In this document: positions 1 to 10,930 of the stretch, piece after piece
Layout: each line of letters begins with the position of its first letter
How positions within the stretch are numbered: the first letter of the stretch is position 1
From: Nautilus pompilius
Lineage: Eukaryota > Mollusca > Cephalopoda > Nautilida > Nautilidae
Direction of reading: 5' to 3'
Assembly: GCA_018389105.1 (NCBI GenBank)
Contig: JACATO010001573.1
Location: 1 to 64,000, forward strand
Length of the DNA: 64,000 bases
Program-made: the position numbers and the translations under genes
Notes under the pieces: model-generated
What the model saw: the letters and a program-made list of their open reading frames with translations, nothing else
Database searches by the model: none
What the model was told of the DNA's origin: nothing

Positions 1-1784
1 TGACTGGTGGGAAATTAGGTATTTTTTGGAAGAATACGTTCATCCAAGATGGTGAATTATTCAAGTGTGGTGAATGAAGCTAAAGAAAGTTCCTACTAAT
101 AGATTTAATAAGTTTTAAATATAAAAAAAAAAGGCCTGCGAAGGAAAGTACTCTACGGGGAAACAGCAGGGGTGAGGTGGGAGTAATGAAAACCCCACTG
201 CTGACGGCGTTCATGAGTTTTCCCCTGATCGTTTCGATCCCTCGCTGATTCTCCTCAGCGAAGGCAGAATTTAATTTGTGATGTCTTTATTATTTTCTCT
301 GTTATTCGTTCACTTATCGTTTGGCAGTTTGACCAGAAATAATTCTGCTGAAGCCCTAATTCAACCCCACGATATCAATCGGAAAACAAAATCCACTTGA
401 ACCCACTTCAGAGATTCAATGGATCCGCACTTGCGCTGAAAACCAAAGAAATTCCTCAAATCCACGGTAGATCCCGCTGTTTAAGTACACGGGATTTTGA
501 CCGCATCACAGTGACTTAACTCGTGCGAGTGGTAATCGAATCACGTGCCGGCTCTGGCCCCGAGGGTCGCTATCAGTACTCATCGTCCTGGACACCCTTT
601 TTTGGTAATCTTTCCGATTTACCGTGCTTCCCGTGAAAGATCCGCAATATTGCGATAAGATTATCTCAGGCCAGATCAAGTGACGCAGCAGAGAAGCTTA
701 ACGACAATCAAAAACTACACGCACACAAAGCTACATTACTACGTATTACACCGTGCGCTATTTTTCTAGCGAATAATCTGATCGCTTCCGGTTATTATTC
801 TCATAACTAATATCTTTTTTCTCACCTTTGAGGTAAACTGTATATTTTGTAGGCATACTGACACAGATATTTAAAAAAGCCTTGAATTTCAAATGTATAC
901 TATATTTTCTTTAATCTTGAAAGAATACATTTTAAAATTTTATTTGACATATGTTATCTGAATATTTCAGCCTGAAGGAGAATCATGAGGTCGACATAAA
1001 AATGGCTGTTGTTCGATTGATTACCCCGCCACCTATCGGGTTTTATCTGTGTGAATAAATATATATATATATACTGATGAAAGAACATGACAGCCGGAAA
1101 TAACAGCATGCTCAGCCCTGAGGACAACATTAATGAGATTTCTGTGAAAGATAAAACAAAATGGCATTCATATACTATTTGTTAGAAGATGGTCATTTTA
1201 TAATAAACTCTGGTCGATTTTAATCACAGTGCAAGTCAACACCTGATATTAATTATTATTTATATTTATTTAATTTTGTAGAATGAATTGACTTGAGTAA
1301 AAAAAGCAACGTAATAAAAGGTAGTGCCTGGGAAAGAAAGTCGTAAATTAAAATTAGTTTATGGCACTGTGGCCTTAATGGAAGAAGTTGTTTTTTTTCA
1401 TAGTGAAATTAGGTATTTAATTGTGATTGTCACGTGATCCAGTTAATTTTCATAACACCATGAAGAATTATATTGATACCCAAACAAATATGTTTGTCAA
1501 ATAATTCCGTTTTGATATTTCAAAGCAAAATTGCACTGCCACTTGAGTTTGTAATAACCTGTCAGGCCAACAAAAAGACGGCCGTTCTTGTTACTGCCAG
1601 CAAGTCATTTGCTCATGTATTAAAATAATCAAATATGTTTTTTACCTACTCAGTAGAAGCTAGGTAAAGGCTCATCTTTAGCAGTGGCTGTCAGATAAAT
1701 TCCTATTCTACTAATGAAGGTTGTATATAGGCTTTTTGGACAGTAGAACAATACATGAATCCAAGCTTTCATGATGAACGTTAA
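1..1784. other. Non-coding, nothing recognised
   Basis: No open frame of meaningful length and no recognisable transposon. The first 700 bases are less AT-rich than the rest; from about 780 on the sequence is strongly AT-rich with a short TA run near 1,060. I see no splice-bounded coding block. Intergenic or intronic is the best description. Confidence 0.6.
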
Positions 1785-3210
1785 AAAGAGGAGAATTTTA
1801 ACAATGTGGTTTAGATAAAGAGGCCAGCTTTAAAGGTGAGGCTTAAATAAGGCCAGGTTTAACGAGGCGGTTTAGATGGTCAGCTTCAACGGCGAGGTTT
1901 AGATAAACACCAGCTTTAAAAATGAATTTTAGATAAAGGCCAGCTATAAGAATGAGTATTCGATAAAGGAAAGTTTGAAGTTGACGTTCAGATAAAGACC
2001 AGCTTTAATGGCGAGAATTGGATAAAGGGCAGCTATAAAAATGAGGTTCGGATGAAGGCAAGCTTTAACGATGATTTTTAGATAAAGGACAGCTTTATCG
2101 GTGAGGATTAGATAAAGGATAGCCTTATCGACGAAGGTTTGATAAAGGTAAGTTTTAAAGATGGGGTTTAGATAAAGGCAAGTTTAACGATGAAGTTTAG
2201 ATAAAGGACAGCTTTAATGGTGAGTATTGGATAAAGACTAACTTCAACGGTAAGTTATATATAAAGACCCGTTTCAACAGTGAGGTTTAGATAAGGCAAG
2301 CATTAATGGTACGATATAGATGAAGGGCTGCTTTAACGATGAGGTTTAAATGAAGGCCAATTTCTTTAGATAAACGCTAGCTTTTACAATGAGTATTTGA
2401 TAAAATAAAGCTCTAAGGATGAATTTCAGATAAACGAGAGCTTTAATGGTTAGAATTGGATAAAAGCTAGATTAAACGGTGAGGTTTAGATAAAGGTTAG
2501 CTTTGATAATGAGGTTTAGATAAAGGCCTGCGTTAACGATGACGTTTAAAATAGACCAGCTCTAACGATGAGGAATAGACAAGGTCTGCTTCATCGGTAA
2601 GGCTTAGATAAAGGAACGCTTCATCAGTGAGGTTTAAATAAACGATAGATTGGACGATGATGTTTAGATAAAGGCAATTTTTAATGTTGACGGTGAGATA
2701 AATGTTAGCATTAAACTGCTGAGTTTTAGATAAAGGGCAGATATAAAATGAGGTTAGGATAAGGGCTAGTTTTAACAATGGGGTTTTAAAAAATGGCAGC
2801 TTTAAAAATGACGATTAGATAAAGTCCAGCTTTAAATGGTGAGAATTCGATCAATGCTAGAATTTCATCGCTGAGGTTTAGAAAAAGGGAAGTTTTAAGC
2901 ATGAGGTTCAGATAAAGAGTAGCTATAAAAATGAGGTTCGGATAAAGGCTATCTTTATCGGTAAAGTTTAAATAATGGCGAGCTTCAAAGATGAGGTTTA
3001 GATAAACGCCTGCTTTAACAATGAGGTTTTAAGAAAAGGCCGTCTTTAACGGTAAGGTTTAGATGAAGTACAGCTTTTACGATTAGGTTTAAATATACGC
3101 TTGCTTTATCAATGTGGGTTTGATAAAGACTAGCTTTGACGATGAGGTTTAGATTAAGATAAGCTTTAACGGTAAGAGGCTTAGTTAAAATCCATCTTTA
3201 ATGATGAACT
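1785..3210. repeat. 30-bp minisatellite array, about 45 units
   Basis: A diverged tandem array of a 30-bp unit built around gataaaggccagctttaac followed by gatgaggttta. The period is read directly from successive gataaagg starts near 2,080-2,170. Units vary by substitution and small indels, so the array is old. It contains no spacer-like unique sequence. Small open frames inside it are by-products of the repeat. It is flanked at 3,571 by a DNA transposon but shows no sequence relation to it. Confidence 0.9.
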
Positions 3211-3570
3211 GTTGATAATTTTAAAATAATAACTGTCTAATAAATAATAATCTGTAATAGTTAACACATGGGTAAAATTTTACTACAGTAATATTTGGCT
3301 TTATACGTAGAATGTTTTACCATTGATAGTACAGCTGTTACGGTATATAAGTTTTAGATGAAGAATTGTGCTCCCTGTTGTGACAACGATATAATAATGG
3401 AGTATTTAACACGTCAAGTAGAAACCTATGGTGGTTTCGTTCACCCAGCACTAATATCATAATACAGGCAAATGAAAGAACAACGGTGTACTCAATGTAT
3501 TCTAGTTAGTTATCCTTTTGTTGCCAGCTCTGTTTTAAGACGTTTTTTGAAAAAAATATAATTTATTATT
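3211..3570. other. Non-coding spacer
   Basis: AT-rich unique sequence between the minisatellite and the left end of the DNA transposon. No feature recognised. Confidence 0.6.
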
Positions 3571-3571
3571 A

Positions 3572-3584
3572 CACTGGTCAACAA
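3572..3584 (+). repeat. Left terminal inverted repeat of copy 1
   Basis: The sequence cactggtcaacaa has its exact reverse complement at 5,068-5,080. Confidence 0.85.
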
Positions 3585-3877
3585 AATTAAATGTATTATA
3601 TTCATTATGAATGCAAACCAACGTTTAAAAACTAATTTTTCATGCTGATTTCAAAATTTCACTCCATTTGTATGCAGCACGTATCAGTTTTTCAGTAAAT
3701 ACTTGCAAATATTTACATATTTGTATATATGAAATCATTAACGTAATAAATAAGGACATATTATTTTTAGAAAGTAAATGAGTTTATTAATTTAAAAACC
3801 ATCGCTATCATTCTACAAAGAGTGAATACACAAAAAATGGGTCAGACAAAACAGACAAAGTTAGAACAACAGAGTTA

Positions 3878-4663
3878 GAAACATTGTGGATTTGGATTTC
3901 CTGCGGTGTTCTTGTAGTGAATTGCGTTCTTGTGCCCAAAGGAAATTCTCACAGATCCACTTGAAAGCCATTTCCAGGCAGGCAGTTCCAGTTCATCCAG
4001 TGTTGTCTTGAAGTTGAACATCTTTGAGTACTTCTCTAATGTGGGGTCCGCAAAAGAAATCTCTCTTTCAAGTTGCCTGTGTGCTTGGGGGAAAACTTCT
4101 CTTACCAAGATTACTGGGAAACCCTCTATACCCCGCATTTCTTTCTAGTGTCTTTACAAACCGTTTCATCAGTCCAAGCTTTATGTGCAAAAGAGGCAAT
4201 AGGACATTACATGGATCTACAAGAGGTGTATTCTTGACGCTAGACAGTCCTGGCTGGTATGATGTTTCTTGTCTGCCAGTTTGATTCCGAATAATGTCTG
4301 TCAGTTTCCCGACTATCCCATAGACACACAAAACAACAATATTTTGTGAAACTTGACTGCATTCCCATTAACATTCCAATGACTTTTAAATCTCCACATA
4401 TTTTCCATGAGTATCTTTCATAGGCAATGGCATGAAGTAAAAGTTCCATATTCTCATATGATTCATGAAGATGAACGGAGTGTGCAATAGGAATGGAGGG
4501 CTTCAAATTACCATTATGGAGAAGTACAGCTTTTTAAAAAAAAATTCTATAGCTTATAAATCTTCTTGATCTCTGGTGTTATTGTACGTTTTTGAGCTTT
4601 CACAATAAATTGTCCACAGACATAACAAAACACATCAGAAGGATTTCTACACTGTCTTGACAT
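3878..4663 (-). pseudogene. Transposon-encoded CxxC/GD-type protein, deleted and frameshifted
   Basis: The start ATG is at 4,663, reading inward from the right TIR. The first segment has a Cys-Tyr-Val-Cys-Gly zinc-ribbon-like start and reads about 35 codons to a stop near 4,550. It then jumps, through a large internal deletion relative to the second copy at 23.7-25.3 kb, to a segment with the conserved landmarks HNG, ICGDLKVIGMLMG and CCFVCLWDSR, then PLHIKLGLMKRFVKTL. A frameshift near 4,240 and another near 4,110 split the rest. The order matches a large family of uncharacterised proteins repeated in many invertebrate genomes (from memory). By analogy with TNP2/KDZ-type transposases, the Asp of GDLK followed by a Cys-rich insert may be an RNase H-fold catalytic position; this is inference. 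Non-functional as it stands. Confidence 0.7.
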
Positions 4664-5067
4664 TGTTAACACTGTAAAACAAGTAAGGAAATAGATACAA
4701 ACGGCTATACTTATATTGAATTTGAGATGATGAAATATTCATCAGACCAATTATGACTGGACAACTTGAGATGTTGAAATACCTATTTCATCAGACGAAA
4801 CTTGATTGGTTAATTTAAGATGATGAAATATTGCATCTGAACTATGCAGCAATGAATAATGTAGTTTATTTTAAAGGTATGTTTCCATGATGTAATGAAA
4901 TACATGCATACACGTCGTTAATTGGAATTTCTATATAATGCATGAGCTAAAACCAAAAACTTTCTCCTTTGAAAACTGTACGTGATGTCAAAAAACTAAT
5001 TGTATATTTGAAATCAGCATTAAAAACTACACTAAGTACACCTTGACATATGCTTGATGAAAAATAC

Positions 5068-5080
5068 TTGTTGACCAGTG
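5068..5080 (-). repeat. Right terminal inverted repeat of copy 1
   Basis: Exact inverted partner of 3,572-3,584. The following TTG triplet resembles the TTA before the left end, so a decayed 3-bp target duplication is possible. Confidence 0.85.
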
Positions 5081-5091
5081 TTGTTGTTATT

Positions 5092-5096
5092 TATTA

Positions 5097-5143
<47 letters not shown>

Positions 5144-5145
5144 GA
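5092..5145. repeat. (ATT)n microsatellite
   Basis: About 15 uninterrupted ATT units directly outside the right end of the transposon, ending with a variant ATG unit. Confidence 0.95.
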
Positions 5146-6737
5146 TTATATTATTTTTCATTTATTATTATAGTTTTCATGTTGTCTAAGCAACAACTAA
5201 CACATTACCGCAGATTGCATCTGACGAGAATGTACTATTCGTATTACGAAATCGTTGGTTGCTGCTGCGTGGATACTCGTTGGGGTTTCGATTAATGACG
5301 GATCGTTTACAGCGTAAAACTTTCCCTAATCCCTTTTTTTTTCTTTCATGTTTTTCCGAAAAAAAGGGCATTTCTGGTCATGCGCACTATGGCCTCATGC
5401 TGCACGAGACCGACACGTTGTGAGGCCAAAAAACAGGTAAGAAATGGAAGCTATGGAGAGATGGACAATTCTTATTGTTCACGAAATGTCTTAACTGTTG
5501 GCAGGCAGAATTATCGAAATGTAAATGTAAAGGAAAATTTACTTAAAGAGAAATTATGTATGTATTAAAATGAAAACACACGCGCAATATACTGTAAGTA
5601 GACTTTGAATAAATAAAACACCCCGGATGCACATGGACAGGTATTTCATGGCTTCCGTTGAATTTGACAATCTTCCTGTTGATGGTCGACAGTGGAATCT
5701 GCATTGTCTTTGAATGTGTCTCCTTTTAAATTACGTCGGTTCCCGTAAGCCCCAACATTCGTGGCAAGGCCGCCTTTGGACTGAGATTTCTTATGGTTCA
5801 CACACCTGTTTTTTTTTTTTTTAATAGATTGCAATCATGTGACTATAATGCAAAATGAATGGGCTATTTGAGTGTTAAAGGGTATGAATTTACTTATGCC
5901 AAGTCTCTATATATCTAGCGAACGAGGGTAAAACCCGTCATGGAGGTTCTTCTAAAATTCAAGATTTTAAGCGAATCTACTTGTCGAAAACCCACAGATT
6001 CGATAGGTATGCGGGGTTCACGTGCAACCGATTTTGAGGGGAGAGGTGTATTTATGGCTTACCGAATGGCTAGGCATAAATCGATAGTTTGTACGTGGCA
6101 ATGAACGAGCACGCAAAATATAAATCCCGATTGCAGTATCCACTTGAAGATTACCGAAGAATCTTTAGAAAGACTGGCAAGGAACCACAATAACACATCG
6201 CGAAGTTCGAATTGACCGTTAAAGCAAACGTAAAACCTTTACAAAAGAAAATACAAGTAAAAATAATTTTGCGAAATCTTCAAACATTCAGGGATGTAGT
6301 ATGGTAGACGTTGAAGTATTGAAGATACACCAAGAGTTTAATCTCTTGCCAGGCGAAAAAATACCAAAGTATCCCGCCATCAGACTGTAGCTCGAAGTTA
6401 GTTTCCGTTTGTACAGGAAGGTCCTCCAAAACAGGGGATAGACGTTTGTGAGTTGAGAAATTACCGTAGCTCGATTAGCAGGTGCCCGCCTCTCATGAGA
6501 AATAATCGGTATTACGGTAACTTCTACGCTGTCAAAGGAATACGGTTTCATTATTTTTGGTTTATCTCTTAACCCCTAAAATCTACTTTTAAAAGGGTCT
6601 TTTAGGAGATACTGAAAACAGCTTTTAAATCCAAATTAGAAGAAAAGTTATATGAATTATAATAGGTTTTTAGTTCAAGCGAAGGTGCTGGAATTTATCT
6701 TCAATATGCGTGCGCTTTAGCGCAGGAACCCAGAATC
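5146..6737. other. Non-coding, nothing recognised
   Basis: Short frames only, none with splice support or recognisable similarity. Contains a T tract at about 5,810-5,822. Confidence 0.55.
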
Positions 6738-7052
6738 TCATCCTATGTAGCTTATTTCAGTCAAAGGTCTATACGCCCACCCGATGAAATTGATCTCCAG
6801 ACCATCACACATCCACCCTTTTCCACAATGCTTTAGCGACATGCCCACGGCGCGTCGTCTCTCACAGAACCCACTTTCATGTGGCCGCCGGCGTATGGTC
6901 GAAGCTGACTTCTCTGTGACCGCAGAGATCAGAATCAAATCGGGACAGTGTTGAAGTTCTGCTTTGCTGATCCAAAACCGACGCATAACGATCAACCGTT
7001 GGGTTTGTGGCCCGAGGTCGACCTTGAACTGGTCTTCGAACGACATCTCCAA
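6738..7052 (-). pseudogene. Tc1-like transposase fragment
   Basis: A 104-codon open minus-strand frame. Its middle reads like the second helix-turn-helix region of Tc1 transposases: an STIRRRPHESGFCERRRAV stretch corresponds to the usual TIRRRLHEAG-x-x-x-RRAV pattern, and a WAYRPL near the end corresponds to the W-A-R/Y motif after it. The catalytic DDE part is absent, so this is only an N-terminal fragment. The flanks show no clear TIRs. Similarity is from family knowledge and would be decided by a translated search. Confidence 0.5.
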
Positions 7053-9092
7053 GCACTTGAAATTGTCTCTACAGCCGAGAAAACGTATTTCGCCGCCTGG
7101 GTCTGTGGCTAATTATTTATAACACTTCCCTTCAAAACAAATATCTTTAAAAAGCCAAAATTGATACGAATACCAGCCAGAATTTTGCATGTCTTTATAT
7201 CAAAGCTAATTTCATTGTTTCTACTAAATTTCATATCCAAATGTATATCTTTGAGTAAAGTTGTGTTACATAAAGATGGAGTTGTGCTGAATAACTTTAT
7301 CCAGTTTGTAAATACTTTTGGTGATTTATTCGTTTCTTAAAACTTTGGCAACCAGTGTACATGATATTAAACCCCTGATCTGTAAGCATAAGGTCAGTGA
7401 ACACGCGAAGACATTCTGGAATTTTTCTTCTTAATGATTCATCAGAATTTAGTGATTCTCTTTGTTGCATTAAAGGTAACAATTGCTTGAATGCAAAAAA
7501 AAAAAACAACAAACAAATATTTTACATATTTTAAAAAATCTGTTTTATGTTTCAGGTAACTAAGTCAATTTTCTAAAGTTTGACAATCAGAAAATTTGAA
7601 AAAAATTCGCCGAAGGAAAATACAAACTAATACACGAAACAAAGACGTTCCCATGATTGCGAGACCGACACGTGGTTAGATTGATGCATTCCAAATTTGA
7701 AGATATTTCGAGTAAAAATGAAATTATTGGTGCGAAAAAACAGAAACAGGAAAGATAATTTAAAACACTGTATGTTGGAAAATCCATTAGAAAATGCAGA
7801 TAGAAGTGGTAACACAATTCCTTATACTTGGAAGAAGAACAATCTATTCTTGCAAAATAAAGGAAAATATTCAGCAATTCCGGAATCTTCATGCAGAATT
7901 GCTTTCGTATAATCAACCTTTCGCTTCCTCTTGGATTTAAATAAATTTTTTCCTAAAGTTCAGTCGTACTTTACGATGAACATTTTCTTATTACCCAAAG
8001 TGCAAACTCCAACTTGGAGTACGCTGTTCTTATGTCTTCAAAACACCTCAATATGTCTGAATGGCTTACTTTTCTATCGTTTAAATTGTAAACTGCAATT
8101 TTTCTATCCTCCCCAGATTTCTGTTTTTGCGTGTTTTCATGCTTCGGAGACTGTCACTATAGATGCTGCTTGCCAAACTCCATCTCTTCGACAGCCTTAC
8201 TGTGCGTCGGCCATAACGGAGTGCCGGTTCTATAACCTTGGTTACGGTTGACGGAAACTCCTTTCTTCGATACCTACTGTGCAACAAAGAACCAGCTCAG
8301 TTCGAGTTTGGAAACCTTGAATAATTACGAAAGTGTCAATTTGCAGCTTCAGGCAACCTCAGGAATTATGTCTGCAAGTTGTTTCCCACCTGAGATACCC
8401 AGGGTTTCCATAAGTAACTGCTATAAGAGACGGATATTTCGTTTCCTATCTACAAATGTGAAAAAATTCAGGCTGACAACTGGGATAGGAAAAGGAACAA
8501 AGAACGAACTTAAAAAAAGAAAAAAAAATATTCGGAAGACATTCTTTTCTCGACTCCAAGAGTCTTCGTAAATGAGAAGTAATCAATGGATCAAAAAGTA
8601 AAATTACCCTGCCACGCGTAAATACGGTGAACGATTTATTGATTTGTCTCATCTCTTTTCGCTCATAGAGCGGCCTTTGGGCAACAAGAAGCAATTATTA
8701 ATTTGGTTTAGCTTTTTTGTCGTTGAAATATTTTTGCGTGAGACTCCCTTCAAATTCTTCAGCATCCTATCGCTTGAATAGGTATTGAGGAAAAAATCTA
8801 ACAAAACAAGCAAATACACAACAACAACAACAGAAAATCAGTTCACTGAAGACAAATCGATTGTCTTCTTTTAACAGAAATCTGAAATAATACGGAATGC
8901 ACAAAATGCGTGCCGATGCGTTTTCCAAACTTCTTGTTCAATTAACTTTAGAGCTGGAAAGGTCGGCTACTCAATGCTTTCATTTACCTGAACACTTTGT
9001 TTAAGAGAATTATAATATGTAGCGACATTATTTCCAGCCTGCCACGTTTCACCATTTTTATGTTTTTCGTTTATTTATGTATATTATTTCAG
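7053..9092. other. Non-coding, nothing recognised
   Basis: Several short frames of about 60-110 codons on both strands overlap each other and have no conserved motifs or splice bounds. Probably intergenic or intronic. Confidence 0.5.
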
Positions 9093-9189
9093 AGCTGGCG
9101 GCTTGGCGCGGTGCGTCACGCGCTCTACAGACATGGCGACGGTCGACCAGACCGTGGCGCGGATATTTCTTCACATCGGCTTGACAGAG
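9093..9189 (+). CDS. Possible internal or first-coding exon, product unknown
   Basis: A 97-bp GC-rich island in AT-rich sequence. It is preceded by a pyrimidine-rich acceptor (ttatttcag, ending 9,092) and followed by a gag/gtatgg donor at 9,190. The ATG at 9,133 opens 19 codons (starting MATVDQTVARIF) that reach the donor in phase 0. The same frame is also open back to the acceptor. I do not recognise the peptide. The base composition and both splice signals argue for an exon; the short length and lack of homology argue against. It could also be a 5' UTR exon with the start codon. Confidence 0.3.
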
Positions 9190-9401
9190 GTATGGAGAAA
9201 GTAAAAGACACGCGCACACGCATGAGAAGGAAGACAGAGAAAAGGAAAAAAAAGTACAAAAGGATAAAAAGAAAAATGAGAGACAGAGAGATGCGAAAAG
9301 AGATAAGGGAATAGACAGAGAGAACAGCGAACAGCTTCGTCGTTAGAAAATAAGGGCAGAATATCAGAAAATGCCCTCTTTGGAAAACCAGTCTTTGGGG
9401 T

Positions 9402-9740
9402 TTACTGATGAAGATTGTCAGTACATAATACTTATTGTTGACGATAAACTGTGCGTGCTATTTATTGATGAAGATAGAGTTCACATGACATATACTGATC
9501 AAGATGGACTATACATGATAGTTACTGATGAAGATAGCATGTACGAGATTTATGATGAAGATAGACCACGTATGACATACATATAGTGATGAAGATGGAC
9601 CGCTCATGACATTTACTGATGAAGACAGAATGTACATGGCATTTACTGACGAAGATGGACTATATATGACACAGTTACTGATGGAGTTAGACCATACATC
9701 ATATACATATACTGTTGAAGATACGCTATAGGTGACGTAC
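9402..9740. repeat. Second 30-bp minisatellite, about 11 units
   Basis: Unit roughly tttactgatgaagatggac followed by tacatgaca, period 30 bp. Because 30 is a multiple of three, part of it translates as a 10-residue acidic repeat (T/Y-DED pattern) over about 9,400-9,586, but a stop follows and there is no splice or homology support for expression. Its consensus is unrelated to the 1.8-3.2 kb array. Confidence 0.85.
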
Positions 9741-10594
9741 TTATGAAGGTAGAAATACACTTCATATTTATTTACATCTTGGATATTTTAATATGTGTAG
9801 GCAGAGGCAGAGCTTTTGCGAAGTGAAACGTAAATGAATATCTCATTATTACATTTTTATACGGATCCATATTGGTTTGAACGAAGAATATTATAAAATT
9901 CTGCTGACAAAATAAATGTGGATTAATGTACATTTATTTTCATCATCATGCTTTCTAGATTATTCATTTATTTATTTAATTTTTAAGAAACGCATGCCGT
10001 AGAGTAAATAAATCAAAAGTGAAATAATAGCCATTGCTGATGGGGGGGGAAAACTGCTTTTCTGTTTTGACAGATAAAGACACTGGCAAGAATGTAACAG
10101 AGAATTTAATAAAAGTGAAATGGCATTTGTTTTTCCATCCTCTCTGTCTTGGTATGCTCAAAAGAACAGACAATAAACACATACAGTCATGTTCAGTGAA
10201 GCAATATATCACTGAAACATTTTAAAAACAGTATACGGATTTTGTTCGTATTAACCATGGAGTCGCGGAGAATAGATGATTATTATCAACCCTATTAATA
10301 GAGATATCCCTTTTAAAATGTCTGTAGATATCTGTATTCCCCCCTACACTTTGTCCACGTCTACGCGCAGATTGAAATCACTGTAAAATAAACCTGGTTT
10401 CTAATACCTTACAAAATCCTTTTTCGCGATAAACCAGCTTTGATGTATTCTATACCCTGATATCGTACAAGTACAGGAGAATATGAAATCAGCCATAAAT
10501 GAGATAAACACGAGAGAGCAAAACATTCGTCACAATAGAATACAACAAATTCTCTAAGAAAGTAAAGAAAGTCAAAGTTATTTTACAGTAAAAT

Positions 10595-10596
<2 letters not shown>
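9741..10596. other. Non-coding, nothing recognised
   Basis: AT-rich unique sequence with no supported gene. Confidence 0.6.
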
Positions 10597-10634
<38 letters not shown>

Positions 10635-10645
10635 ACACACACACA

Positions 10646-10676
<31 letters not shown>

Positions 10677-10930
10677 TACACACACACACATACACACACA
10701 CACATACACACCATACACACACCAACATACACACACATACACACATACACACATACCACACACACCACACACACACACCAATACACACACACACAACATA
10801 CACACACACACACACACACACATACCACACACAACACATACACACATACACAACACATACAACACACACATACACACACACATACACACAAACATACACA
10901 CACACACACACACAACCACAACACACATAT
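10597..10930. repeat. (CA)n microsatellite, imperfect, about 330 bp
   Basis: Long CA tract interrupted by TACA and CCACA variants. The minus-strand Cys/Val-rich frames across it are artefacts of the repeat. Confidence 0.97.

Larger units (their letters stand above)
3571..5081 (-). mobile_element. Small DNA transposon with TIRs, copy 1 (internally deleted)
   Basis: The ends are perfect 14-bp inverted repeats: acactggtcaacaa at 3,571-3,584 and its reverse complement at 5,068-5,081. A second inverted pair lies inside: atgctgatttcaaa at 3,642-3,655 and its reverse complement at 5,007-5,020. If the outer A is excluded the element starts 5'-CACTG, which resembles CMC (CACTA-type) termini. The neighbouring trinucleotides are tta and ttg, so a clean target duplication is not visible. 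The element carries one minus-strand pseudogene of a multi-copy metazoan family. Between the gene start and the right end, three imperfect direct repeats (starting near 4,722, 4,765 and 4,814) may be transposase-binding or promoter repeats. Assignment to a superfamily is inference. Confidence 0.75.

Noticed and set aside
1785-3210. CRISPR-like regular repeat array
   Set aside because: No unique spacers: the repeat is head to tail, and the surrounding DNA is clearly eukaryotic.
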